DNA of 64,000 bases from Chitinophagales bacterium (lineage in GTDB: Bacteria > Bacteroidota > Bacteroidia > Chitinophagales > Saprospiraceae). Location of the stretch: contig JAFLBO010000016.1 of NCBI GenBank assembly GCA_017303475.1, positions 1 through 64,000 of the forward strand, read 5' to 3'. Positions 17,201 to 24,242 of the stretch are shown here, in pieces (the first letter of the stretch is position 1; each line of letters begins with the position of its first letter). A model generated the notes under the pieces. That model saw only the letters and a program-made list of their open reading frames with translations. It searched no databases and was not told the origin of the DNA. The position numbers and the translations under genes are program-made.

Positions 17201-19635
17201 GCAATATCATGAACGGCCAATTGGTATTTGACGCCATGATTATCCCCCATCCCGGACAAGCTGGCCAATACTATGTTATAGGCAATTACGACGGTGGGGA
17301 AACCTACTACAGCCTGGTTGACTTAACGCTGAATGATGGTCTGGGAGATGTGGTTCCAACGCAAAAAAACCTGGTCCTGGCCTTTCAAGCGCAAGGAATG
17401 GCCGCGATAAAAAGCTGTGCTTTTGAGGGCTACTGGTTTGTTACACGCAAATTTGACCAGCAAGGTAATTTTCTGGCCTTTCGGATTGACCAAAACGGGA
17501 TAAACCTTACCCCGGTTGTTAGCCCAACCAATCAACCAGTGGGTTTGGTTAGGCAAATCAAAATCAGTCCTGATGGTCAGCGTATTGCCTGTACCTATTA
17601 CAGTAATTCGGTGTTCGACAGCTCTGCAGTTTCCATCTACAGATTCGATCCGGCCTCAGGGGGAACAGTTACTAATCCACAATTACTGGGTAAATTCAAG
17701 GAGCCTTTTAAAGCATTCGGTGTCGAGTTTTCACCAAACGTGAGGTACTTGTATGTAACCGGAACCTTGCCTGGCACCTTCCAACTCGTGCAATACGATC
17801 TGCATGCAGGAAATACACAGGCCATCATCAATTCCAGAATTGGCATTTCCAAACTACCTGGCCAAATCATTGGTTTCTTGCAGTTGGCTCCGGATGGAAA
17901 AATCTATGCGCCTACTTACCCATTTGTACAGCAAATCGCCTATTACCTGGATGTGATCAATAAACCCAACAATCCGGGATTAACCTGTGAGTTTAAGCAT
18001 AATGCCATTGACCTTTCGGGTTTTATCCCAATTGGATCGGCTAAAGATGGCACCTGTAATATCATTGCCTCTATCCTGAGCGGGCCCTCTATTAGCATAA
18101 CACCCGAGTCTCCGGATACAGTGTGTACCATTGGCGCACCTGTTCTTTATGAACTGGAGCCACTGGCTTGTGGTCTGGACTCCATTACCTGGCAAGTGGA
18201 CGGACTCGGGGCGCAAATCCAATCCAATTTCCAATCTGCCGTCATTACTTATCTGAATTACGGTCATGCCAGGGTGATCGTTAAGGCGTTCAGTCCATGT
18301 GGCAATGTCTCGGATACCCTGAACGTGCTGATTGTTGCCCCAAACAATCATATCCTGAATTTAGGACCAGATCTGGAAGTGTGTGATAACGGGGTTTTCA
18401 CCTTCCATGCCGGACCCGATTTTGCCCGTTACCTCTGGAGTGATGGCTCTACGGATTCTACCACTACCACTTTATTCCCGGGCGTTTACTGGGTAAATGT
18501 GTGGGATGCCTGCGGCAACCTTCAAACGGATACCGTAGTGGTGACCATCAAGCCTGCTTCTGTGCTTAATGTAGGCCCTGATATACCTCAGAGCTGTTCC
18601 GGAATTACCCAAACCTACACACTGCCCTCTGGGTTCAGCAGCTGGAGCTGGTCGCCGGGCGACTTCCTCAATTGCACCGATTGCCCGGAGGTGTCGGTTA
18701 GTCCGGCCGTTTCCAACTCCTGGGTGGTGGTTGCTACCACAGCGGATGGTTGTATTTCTGTTGATACACTTCGTGCCGAAATTCGGGACACCTTGTTGTT
18801 TGCCCTGGACACTTTTGTGTGTAGTGGGCAAAAACTTGCTCTTTTTGGTTATCAATGGCCGGCTGATACTACCGCACAGGTTTTTGCGCCAGCCATTGGG
18901 CCTGGCTGCGATACTATTTGGACCCTTCAGGTAATGGGTGTTGATGCGGTGAGTACTACCATAAACGTGACTATTTGCGCCAATACCACTTATACGTACA
19001 ACGGGCAGAATCTATTGCCGGGAACTACGACCAGTTTCCCGTTCAGCACTCAGCAACAATGCGATTCTACCGTATTGGTCACTGTAAACAGCTATGCCCC
19101 ATTGGTTGTTACACTGCCCATGGATACCACGGTGCGTATTGGCGGATCGGTGTTACTGGAAACCAAGGTTAATGGCAGCGCACCATATACTTATAGTTGG
19201 ACACCCCCTGATTTTCTGACTTGCCAGAACTGTCCTGGGCCTTTGGCTACTCCGTTAGACTCAACACAATACGTGGTTGTGGTTACAGATGCTAATGGAT
19301 GCAGTGTGGAAGAAAGCATTTTAATTCTCATCAATCAGGAGTGCCGTATACGTATACCAAACGCCTTTACACCCAATGGCGATAGCACTAATGATATTTT
19401 CCAACCATTGCTGGATCCTTGTATCAGCAAGGTTATAGGCTGGAAAGTGGTCAATCGCTGGGGAGAAACCGTTTTTGAGCAATATAACTTATTGGGTACA
19501 GACCAGCAACTGGGTTGGGATGGGAACTGGAAAGGCGCTGCACACCCTTCAGATGTATTGATCTGGTATGGAACTTTTGAAAAATACAACGGAGAACGAG
19601 TCTCAGAAAGTGGTCAGGTAACCCTCATTCGATAA
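14224..19635 (+). CDS. Giant secreted M43 metalloprotease with PKD domains and type B T9SS tail
   Basis: A 1,803-residue protein. The start at 14224 gives a signal peptide (MKHILLLSFFYLHSYILTGQ). The M43 (cytophagalysin/pappalysin-like) protease domain has the extended zinc motif HEVGHYLGLYH at 218-228 and the later segment DYGILACFHDFTPDQATRM. Two PKD-like domains follow (about 325-490), then a beta-propeller-like region to about 900. An aspartate-rich calcium motif NNNLDDDGDGLFDCLDP lies near 935, followed by a second propeller-like region and several more Ig/PKD-like modules. The last 97 residues (from IPNAFTPNGDSTNDIF, with NRWGETVFE and GWDGNW) form a CHU_C type B sorting domain. It is probably cell-surface anchored and degrades proteins. 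A paralogue lies at 47224-53907. Confidence 0.9.
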   Translation: MKHILLLSFFYLHSYILTGQSAPDCATDWWTMYDLQFQEFRNSHQQYEEGILQIFEQKKQVFVLPENPKTIPAVVHIVHDNGPENLSNAKVEQAIAWLNQALANQGNFNQGTGTDCGIQFCLAKRTPTNTVTNGITRTVNALTEMEMEFDNLALKNLIRWEPKQYLNIWVVKKICSASYGCGVYGYAHLPYAHGSNIDGIVMEASYLEDLSKVAGLAHEVGHYLGLYHTFEGSCNNNNCLIDGDRICDTPPDESTAGVPCGDQVNTCNTDTQSGPFSTDQPDMSWNFLDYGILACFHDFTPDQATRMNATLEGIRKSLLDSKGCQPPCTAQANANFLGPNTANAGETITYTSNSTNAGSYSWTVNGQPAGNQATLNYQFLTPGEYVIKLVVQAANPALCDPDEITKTVQVNCAVVSAFTVSNLAPEADQQVFFTNNSQNAIQTAWYINGALQTQTLDSLVFNAPGEYSIQLASSNGFCADTQEVVILVQGVCVQKTFEYRLKVENTFWATSGLTYMSSGAILLSMEALGSQNSWLPQVSLFKPNGQLLWSKNLTVIPDIVEKSVVRTTPDGGFLIFTKAFSVNADGNIDSNHYYLGKYDVNGNSVWSKRVHEEMAFPGPPIDMQVYPDGNILLKGSFISKLNSSGNQIWALDSRIFDFVRTTSDGGFIGILMGSNLQIIAKINPNGNTVWERTLDLPSLTLKDALVINNGDIYLLGTLDVLPVGVVHGQLIKLHDDGELAWSKSYRQIPVSSYLFERFCLGNNGELVVTGSAKVDDPGVGPLKNYNILMGIDTSGTVLWNSHFENSNTIQSILSIPGAGYCMAGFEGWIRRTNNQGEIVKCPGSPREITTIDIATTGIPLFQSSPFIQLEMLDVPLPLTPIPATLDTFCAPSCLIAVEICNNNLDDDGDGLFDCLDPQCNCEEERCDSKTGNLWYFGDKGGLDFSTSPPTPIGNGQSSSDNNSATLCDAKGNLLLYTDGKQVFNRFHQPMPNGNIMNGQLVFDAMIIPHPGQAGQYYVIGNYDGGETYYSLVDLTLNDGLGDVVPTQKNLVLAFQAQGMAAIKSCAFEGYWFVTRKFDQQGNFLAFRIDQNGINLTPVVSPTNQPVGLVRQIKISPDGQRIACTYYSNSVFDSSAVSIYRFDPASGGTVTNPQLLGKFKEPFKAFGVEFSPNVRYLYVTGTLPGTFQLVQYDLHAGNTQAIINSRIGISKLPGQIIGFLQLAPDGKIYAPTYPFVQQIAYYLDVINKPNNPGLTCEFKHNAIDLSGFIPIGSAKDGTCNIIASILSGPSISITPESPDTVCTIGAPVLYELEPLACGLDSITWQVDGLGAQIQSNFQSAVITYLNYGHARVIVKAFSPCGNVSDTLNVLIVAPNNHILNLGPDLEVCDNGVFTFHAGPDFARYLWSDGSTDSTTTTLFPGVYWVNVWDACGNLQTDTVVVTIKPASVLNVGPDIPQSCSGITQTYTLPSGFSSWSWSPGDFLNCTDCPEVSVSPAVSNSWVVVATTADGCISVDTLRAEIRDTLLFALDTFVCSGQKLALFGYQWPADTTAQVFAPAIGPGCDTIWTLQVMGVDAVSTTINVTICANTTYTYNGQNLLPGTTTSFPFSTQQQCDSTVLVTVNSYAPLVVTLPMDTTVRIGGSVLLETKVNGSAPYTYSWTPPDFLTCQNCPGPLATPLDSTQYVVVVTDANGCSVEESILILINQECRIRIPNAFTPNGDSTNDIFQPLLDPCISKVIGWKVVNRWGETVFEQYNLLGTDQQLGWDGNWKGAAHPSDVLIWYGTFEKYNGERVSESGQVTLIR

Positions 19636-19641
19636 AAGCTT

Positions 19642-20601
19642 ATGTTTTTAACCAAACTCCGGGCCTTATGGAACCCGGACCAGTACCAAGGTTGGGGACG
19701 AACCCAACAGTACTTCGAAGGCTGGTATTTCAAGGTTGTATCCCGGGATGAACGGCATGCCATGGCATTCATCCCGGGAATTTCCATGGGCAAGAAAAGT
19801 CATTCCTTTATTCAGGTGATGGATGGCAAGGCGTGCAAGGCCACCTATCATAGGTTTACTGCGGGAGATTTTGTTCCATCGCACAAGGAATTTGACGTTA
19901 AGCTTGGCCCAAACCAATTCAATGGCAGGGAAATACGCCTTCAGCTTCCTGATATTACCGGTACAATCAGGCTTCAGAACACCACACCCTGGCCCAAAAT
20001 GTTGGGGGCTCCGGGCATCATGGGCTGGTACTCTTTTGTGCCATTTATGGAGTGTAATCATGGCATAGTGAGCCTGGATCACGAGTTGGAAGGTGTGTTA
20101 CGGATCGATGGGAAAGAGGTGGATTTCACAGGAGGCCGTGGCTATATAGAGAAGGATTGGGGCCAATCTTTCCCGCGCGCCTACGTGTGGATGCAAAGCA
20201 ATCATTTTGATACCGAAGGAAAAACCTCTTTGATGGCATCGGTGGCACATATTCCCTGGCTTGGCAGTTACTTTATCGGCTTTATCAGCGGTTTTTGGCT
20301 GGATGGTCGTTTGATCAAGTTTGCCACCTACACAGGCGCTAAAAAACACCTGGAATTATCCGATCAGCAACTTAGGCTTGTACTGCAACAATCCGGTAAA
20401 GAGTTGCGCATTTTAGCACAACAAGCACCTGGCACAGCACTTATTTCTCCGCTTTCCGGAGAAATGACCGGTAAAATCCAGGAAAGCCTGCAAGCCACCC
20501 TTCAGGTGGAATTGTTAGACAAGGGTGTGCGTATTTTTGAAGGCACCGGTCGAAATGCCGGTTTGGAAGTAGCTGGCAACATGGAGGTATTGACCAATTG
20601 A
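19642..20601 (+). CDS. Tocopherol cyclase-like family protein
   Basis: A 319-residue protein matching the tocopherol-cyclase-like family (PF14249) by its opening WNPDQYQGWG, FEGWYFKVVS, FIPGISMG and the central GRGYIEKDWGQSFPRAYVWMQSNHF-type block (only part quoted: YIEKDWGQSFP). Bacterial members outside cyanobacteria have no proven cyclase role; the fold is lipocalin-like and may bind a lipid. No signal peptide. It begins 6 bases after the M43 protease stop, so some read-through transcription is possible. The Crp/Fnr gene follows after 15 bases, but a promoter-like element lies between them. Confidence 0.85.
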   Translation: MFLTKLRALWNPDQYQGWGRTQQYFEGWYFKVVSRDERHAMAFIPGISMGKKSHSFIQVMDGKACKATYHRFTAGDFVPSHKEFDVKLGPNQFNGREIRLQLPDITGTIRLQNTTPWPKMLGAPGIMGWYSFVPFMECNHGIVSLDHELEGVLRIDGKEVDFTGGRGYIEKDWGQSFPRAYVWMQSNHFDTEGKTSLMASVAHIPWLGSYFIGFISGFWLDGRLIKFATYTGAKKHLELSDQQLRLVLQQSGKELRILAQQAPGTALISPLSGEMTGKIQESLQATLQVELLDKGVRIFEGTGRNAGLEVAGNMEVLTN

Positions 20602-20603
20602 AT

Positions 20604-20611
20604 TATCTTTA
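20604..20611 (+). promoter_or_regulatory. -7-like promoter element, near-leaderless start
   Basis: TATCTTTA resembles the Bacteroidota -7 element and ends 5 bases before the ATG at 20617, which predicts a leaderless or nearly leaderless message. A TTG lies about 10-20 bases upstream inside the previous gene's 3' end. Weak evidence. Confidence 0.35.
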
Positions 20612-20616
20612 CACAC

Positions 20617-21213
20617 ATGGTTACTGAAGCGCAAAATATCATCCTGCAAAATATTGCCAGACATATATCCCTCACTGCAGCTGAGGCATCTCATTTTTTG
20701 AGTCTGCTTACGGTTCAGCCTGTGGCTAAAAAACAGTTTTGGTTAAAAGAGGGCGAAATTTGCCGGCACTCAGCCTTTGTTTTTGAAGGTTGTTTGCGCG
20801 GGTACACCGTTGATGTTAATGGTTTTGAACACATCCTTCAATTTGCCCCACCCAACTGGTGGATATCCGATATGTACAGCCTGCTTACCGGCAATCCAGG
20901 GCAATTGATGATAGATGCTCTGGAACCAACGCAGATACTCCTGCTCGCCAAAACTGATCAGGAACAATTGTATAAAGACATACCAAAATTTGAGCGTTTC
21001 TTCCGAATCATCACCGAAAACTCGCTGGTAGCCAACCGTCAAAGGGTCATTGATGCTATGAGCCTTAGTGCCCGCGAACGTTATGAGCAATTTTGCCAAC
21101 GCTACCCTACCCTGATTAACAGCATCCCGCAAAAACAGATTGCTGCCTACATTGGTGTTACCCCTGAGTTCTTAAGTAAATTGAGAAATACCCGGAACAA
21201 AACCAAGGGTTAG
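20617..21213 (+). CDS. Crp/Fnr family transcriptional regulator
   Basis: A 198-residue regulator. It has an N-terminal cyclic-nucleotide-binding-like beta-barrel (about 25-115: FWLKEGEICRHSAFVFEG, EHILQFAPPNWWISD) and a C-terminal winged helix with the recognition-helix region IPQKQIAAYIGVTPEFLSKLR (quoted in part: YIGVTPEFLSKLR). The conserved cAMP-binding Arg-Ser pair of true CRP is not visible, so the ligand is uncertain or absent. This short form is common in Bacteroidota, where it often controls an adjacent oxidoreductase gene. The pirin gene downstream, on the same strand, is the obvious candidate target (inference). Confidence 0.92.
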   Translation: MVTEAQNIILQNIARHISLTAAEASHFLSLLTVQPVAKKQFWLKEGEICRHSAFVFEGCLRGYTVDVNGFEHILQFAPPNWWISDMYSLLTGNPGQLMIDALEPTQILLLAKTDQEQLYKDIPKFERFFRIITENSLVANRQRVIDAMSLSARERYEQFCQRYPTLINSIPQKQIAAYIGVTPEFLSKLRNTRNKTKG

Positions 21214-21305
21214 TGCATGTTGGCTTTTTTCTTAATCTAGTTTATTGGCAGACCGCGCCTCACACCCCCACCTTTGTACCATCACAAAACAATCCTTTGT
21301 CAGTC

Positions 21306-22181
21306 ATGAACAGAAAACAATTCCTTCGCAACAGTCTGCTCGGCGCAGGAGCGCTCGCCACCTCAGGAGTCGCCAAAGCTGTGATCGACAATAATATTGA
21401 CGAATTGAAACCACTGGAAATCTTAGGATTCAACCACATTCCCAACACAAAATCCAACATTATGGCCAATACTGTTTTGCATAAAGCCGAATCCCGTGGG
21501 CATGCCAACCACGGATGGCTCAACTCGCACCATACCTTTAGCTTCGCTAATTACTACAACCCCGAGCGTATGCACTTTGGTGTATTACGGGTATTGAACG
21601 ATGATACCGTGGAAGCAGGCATGGGCTTTGGCACCCACCCGCACGATAACATGGAAATCATCAGTATCCCGCTGGAAGGCGATCTCGAGCACAAAGACAG
21701 CATGGGCAATATTGCCACCATTCGCCAGGGAGATGTACAGGTGATGAGTGCCGGAACCGGTATTTATCACTCAGAATACAATCGGAACAAAGACCAAAGA
21801 GTCAAATTCCTGCAAATCTGGGTCTTCCCAAACAAACGCAATGTGACTCCCCGCTATGACCAGATAACCCTGAAAACGGCCGATGAAAAGAACAAGCTGT
21901 TTCAAATTCTGTCACCAAATTCCGACGACGAAGGTGTTTGGATCCATCAGAATGCCTGGTTCCATATGGGCAATTTGGATGCCGGTTTCGAAACAGAATA
22001 TCAGTTAAAAGGTGGCGCCGGAAACGGGGTGTATGTATTTGTGCTGGATGGAGAGGTAACTGTGGAAGGGCAAAAACTGGACAAACGCGATGGCTTTGGT
22101 ATTTGGAATGTGGAGCGTTTCACCTTGAAAGCAGATTCACAGGCTCGGGTATTACTGATGGAAGTTCCAATGAATGTTTGA
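21306..22181 (+). CDS. Pirin family protein with an N-terminal export-like extension
   Basis: A bicupin pirin (YhaK/quercetinase type). The metal-site segment is GTHPHDNMEIISIPLEG with EHKDSMG after it, followed by MSAGTGIYHSE. From the ATG at 21306 the protein is 291 residues and opens RKQFLRNSLLGAGALATSG, which looks like a Tat-like or Sec signal. From an internal ATG at 21462 it is 239 residues and starts exactly where usual cytoplasmic pirins start (MANTVLHKAESRGHANHG). The frame is also open back to 21213, which I reject. Pirins bind Fe or other metals and some oxidise flavonols. An exported pirin would be unusual. It follows the Crp/Fnr gene by 92 bases. Confidence 0.9.
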   Translation: MNRKQFLRNSLLGAGALATSGVAKAVIDNNIDELKPLEILGFNHIPNTKSNIMANTVLHKAESRGHANHGWLNSHHTFSFANYYNPERMHFGVLRVLNDDTVEAGMGFGTHPHDNMEIISIPLEGDLEHKDSMGNIATIRQGDVQVMSAGTGIYHSEYNRNKDQRVKFLQIWVFPNKRNVTPRYDQITLKTADEKNKLFQILSPNSDDEGVWIHQNAWFHMGNLDAGFETEYQLKGGAGNGVYVFVLDGEVTVEGQKLDKRDGFGIWNVERFTLKADSQARVLLMEVPMNV

Positions 22182-22243
22182 GAACAGTTCGGCTGAATTA
22201 GTGTTATATAATGCCCCAACACGAGGGTTTCTCAAAAGTAATG

Positions 22244-22340
22244 TTCACCATATAAGCGCTTGAAGTGAGTCTCATAGTGAGAGTCTCACTCAAAGTGAGA
22301 CTCTCACTATGAGACTCACTTCAAGCGCTTATATGGTGAA
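22244..22340. repeat. 97-bp near-perfect palindrome
   Basis: Arms 22244-22290 and 22294-22340 are perfectly complementary over 47 bases around a 3-base loop. The arms contain an inner series of GTGAGTCTCA/GAGTCTCACT units. It lies in the 212-bp gap between pirin and nitroreductase genes. There is no T-run, so it is not a standard terminator. It would form a very stable cruciform or RNA hairpin. Confidence 0.95.
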
Positions 22341-22393
22341 AACAGTAACTCGACTTATAAGTCAGCCTCATTTCAAACTGCAGGAATAGCATC

Positions 22394-22972
22394 ATGGTTA
22401 AAACCGCACAGACCCGGCTACCGGTGATAGATTTGATCAGGAACCGATGGAGTGCCAGGGCTTTTTCAAAAAAGAACATTACCGACGAGCAAATCTTAAC
22501 GCTTATTGAAGCGGCATCCTGGGCGCCGTCTGCCAATAACGAGCAGCCTTGGAGATATCGTTACGCTCTGAAAGACTCTCCTGGCTTCCAACGGATGTGG
22601 GAATGCTTGTTGCCAGGCAATCAGCCCTGGACTAAAGAAGCCGCCGCACTGGTACTTTGTACGGCCAAAAAGAATTACAGCCGCAATGGCCAACCCAATT
22701 ATTACGCGTTGCATGACGCCGGCATGGCCAACGCTTTCCTGATTTTACAAGCCACAGAAATGGGCATTTATGGCCACATCATGGCAGGATTTAACAAAGA
22801 AAAACTTCAGGAAACCTTCCAGTTAGAAGAAGATGAAGCCCCCGTTTGCATTATTGCGCTCGGATTTTTGGGAGATCCTGAACAACTTGAAGAACCCTTC
22901 CGCACCCGGGAAACCACCCCGAGAACCCGTATGGCCATTGAAGCGATCATCCCGGATTCTCCAAATTTCTGA
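22394..22972 (+). CDS. Nitroreductase family protein
   Basis: A 192-residue FMN-dependent nitroreductase-fold protein. The N-terminal FMN-phosphate motif is NRWSARAFSKKNITDEQI, and the flavin-site segment is AASWAPSANNEQPWRY. ALHDAGMANAFLILQATEMG is the dimer-helix region, and the late ALGFLGDPEQL is typical. These proteins use NAD(P)H to reduce nitro groups, quinones or enones. Cytoplasmic homodimer expected. It begins a run of short genes (receiver-like protein, 4Fe-4S/CDGSH protein, ApaG) that are closely spaced and probably co-transcribed. Confidence 0.92.
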   Translation: MVKTAQTRLPVIDLIRNRWSARAFSKKNITDEQILTLIEAASWAPSANNEQPWRYRYALKDSPGFQRMWECLLPGNQPWTKEAAALVLCTAKKNYSRNGQPNYYALHDAGMANAFLILQATEMGIYGHIMAGFNKEKLQETFQLEEDEAPVCIIALGFLGDPEQLEEPFRTRETTPRTRMAIEAIIPDSPNF

Positions 22973-22979
22973 CAATAGT

Positions 22980-23339
22980 ATGGACCAAAAAATTCAGGTT
23001 CTGGTCATTGGCCGGCATCCGGAAATTATGCAAACGGTTACCGAACTCATTAACAAAACCGAAGATTGGGAAGCTACCGGAGCACTTTCTGATGAAACGG
23101 CTATTGAATACTACCAAAAACGTAGGTTCGATGTAGTTTTAATTGGCGGTGGCGTAGAACCTGAAAGTGAAGCCAAACTTCGCGCTATATTTACGTTTCA
23201 AAATCCACTGATCCGGATTGTACAACATTACGGCGGTGGTAGCGGCCTGCTTTTTGCAGAAATTAAAAACGCTCTGTTGAAACAGGCCGAAGGCAAAGAC
23301 ACCCTGGTTGAAAATCCTTATCCTGATACGTCCTTATGA
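22980..23339 (+). CDS. Small receiver-like protein of unknown function
   Basis: A 119-residue protein starting at the ATG 22980 (MDQKIQVLVIGRHPEIMQT). The longer open frame from 22833 runs through the nitroreductase gene and is rejected. It has the alternating strand/helix look of a response-regulator receiver fold: QVLVIG, then FDVVLIGGGVEPESEAKL at the position of the phospho-Asp strand, but with a glycine run rather than a clear acceptor Asp. Its stop overlaps the next ATG by four bases (ATGA), showing translational coupling to the iron-sulfur protein. The partnership suggests a shared redox or sensing role, which is inference. Confidence 0.75.
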   Translation: MDQKIQVLVIGRHPEIMQTVTELINKTEDWEATGALSDETAIEYYQKRRFDVVLIGGGVEPESEAKLRAIFTFQNPLIRIVQHYGGGSGLLFAEIKNALLKQAEGKDTLVENPYPDTSL

Positions 23340-23764
23340 GCGAAACAACCAAAAAATACACCAACGGCGAAGTTTCCGTAGTCTGGAAACCTGATGCCTG
23401 CATCCATTCCCGGCTGTGCTGGACCCAATTGCGTGAAGTATTTGATCCGCGAAACAGGCCATGGGTAAACATGGAAGGCGCTTCCACAGAAAAAATCATT
23501 GAACAGGTTTCCAAATGCCCAAGCGGCGCCCTAAGCTATTTCATGAACGAAGCAGCAAATCCGCCGGAAGAAATTTCCGCTGAAACCAGGATCGAAGTGA
23601 TCCCAAATGGCCCATTGCTCGTATATGGTAATCTAACCGTTCAACTCAGAGACGGCAATACGGAAACCCGGAACAAGGTAACTGCCTTTTGCCGCTGTGG
23701 CCAATCCAAAAACAAACCCTTCTGCGATGGTAGTCACATCGGCGCAGGATTTGAGGATGCCTGA
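23336..23764 (+). CDS. Fused 4Fe-4S mono-cluster and CDGSH iron-sulfur protein
   Basis: A 142-residue two-domain protein. The N-terminal half is a divergent 4Fe-4S mono-cluster domain (Fer4_19 type) with CIHSRLCW (about 21-28) and CPSGAL (about 61). The C-terminal half is a CDGSH domain with the 2Fe-2S ligand set in FCRCGQSKNKPFCDGSH (three Cys and one His, about 120-136). Such proteins carry electrons or clusters; the fusion is known in Bacteroidota. It is translationally coupled to the upstream receiver-like gene. The nitroreductase two genes upstream is a possible electron partner (inference). Confidence 0.9.
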   Translation: MSETTKKYTNGEVSVVWKPDACIHSRLCWTQLREVFDPRNRPWVNMEGASTEKIIEQVSKCPSGALSYFMNEAANPPEEISAETRIEVIPNGPLLVYGNLTVQLRDGNTETRNKVTAFCRCGQSKNKPFCDGSHIGAGFEDA

Positions 23765-23843
23765 TTATTGGCCTGCCTGAAGTGAACAACAAGATTTTGT
23801 AAAAAGTCGCTGAACAAAAAGCGATAAAACGTATTTTTACGGC

Positions 23844-24230
23844 ATGGATATAGCTGTAACTAATGGCATTACTGTAGCCGTTGAAACCCAGTTTTTACCC
23901 ATGCATTCCAATGCAAGGGAAGATCGCTTCATATTTGCCTATTTCATCCAGATTGAAAATGGCAGTCCCTACACCGTGCAATTGCTTGGCAGACATTGGT
24001 ATATCCACGATGGACCAGGCAGAATCCGCGAGGTAGAAGGAGATGGCGTGATTGGCCAACAACCCATTATTCCTCCGGGAGAAAAGTTTGAATACCAATC
24101 CTACTGTGATCTCGGAGCCGAAATTGGAAAAATGCGCGGCTATTACATCATGAAAAGGCTTGAAGACGACACTCAATTCCAGGTGGAAATTCCGGAATTC
24201 AAGCTGATTGAGCCTAGTTTGTCCAACTAA
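23844..24230 (+). CDS. apaG: ApaG family protein
   Basis: A 128-residue ApaG protein (fibronectin-III-like fold). Family marks: VAVETQFLPMHSNAREDRFIFAY, RHWYIHDGPGRIREVEGDGVIGQQP (quoted in part: WYIHDGPGRIREVEG) and the PPGEKFEYQSYC strand with GYYIMKR. E. coli ApaG is linked to magnesium/cobalt homeostasis and Ap4A-related stress, but its molecular role is unsettled. The length fits the family. It ends 12 bases from the convergent tolC-like gene. Confidence 0.9.
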   Translation: MDIAVTNGITVAVETQFLPMHSNAREDRFIFAYFIQIENGSPYTVQLLGRHWYIHDGPGRIREVEGDGVIGQQPIIPPGEKFEYQSYCDLGAEIGKMRGYYIMKRLEDDTQFQVEIPEFKLIEPSLSN

Positions 24231-24242
24231 GCCCCAGTTCTT

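Noticed and set aside
22833-22980. Upstream extension of the receiver-like protein
   Set aside because: It lies inside the nitroreductase coding sequence in another frame.
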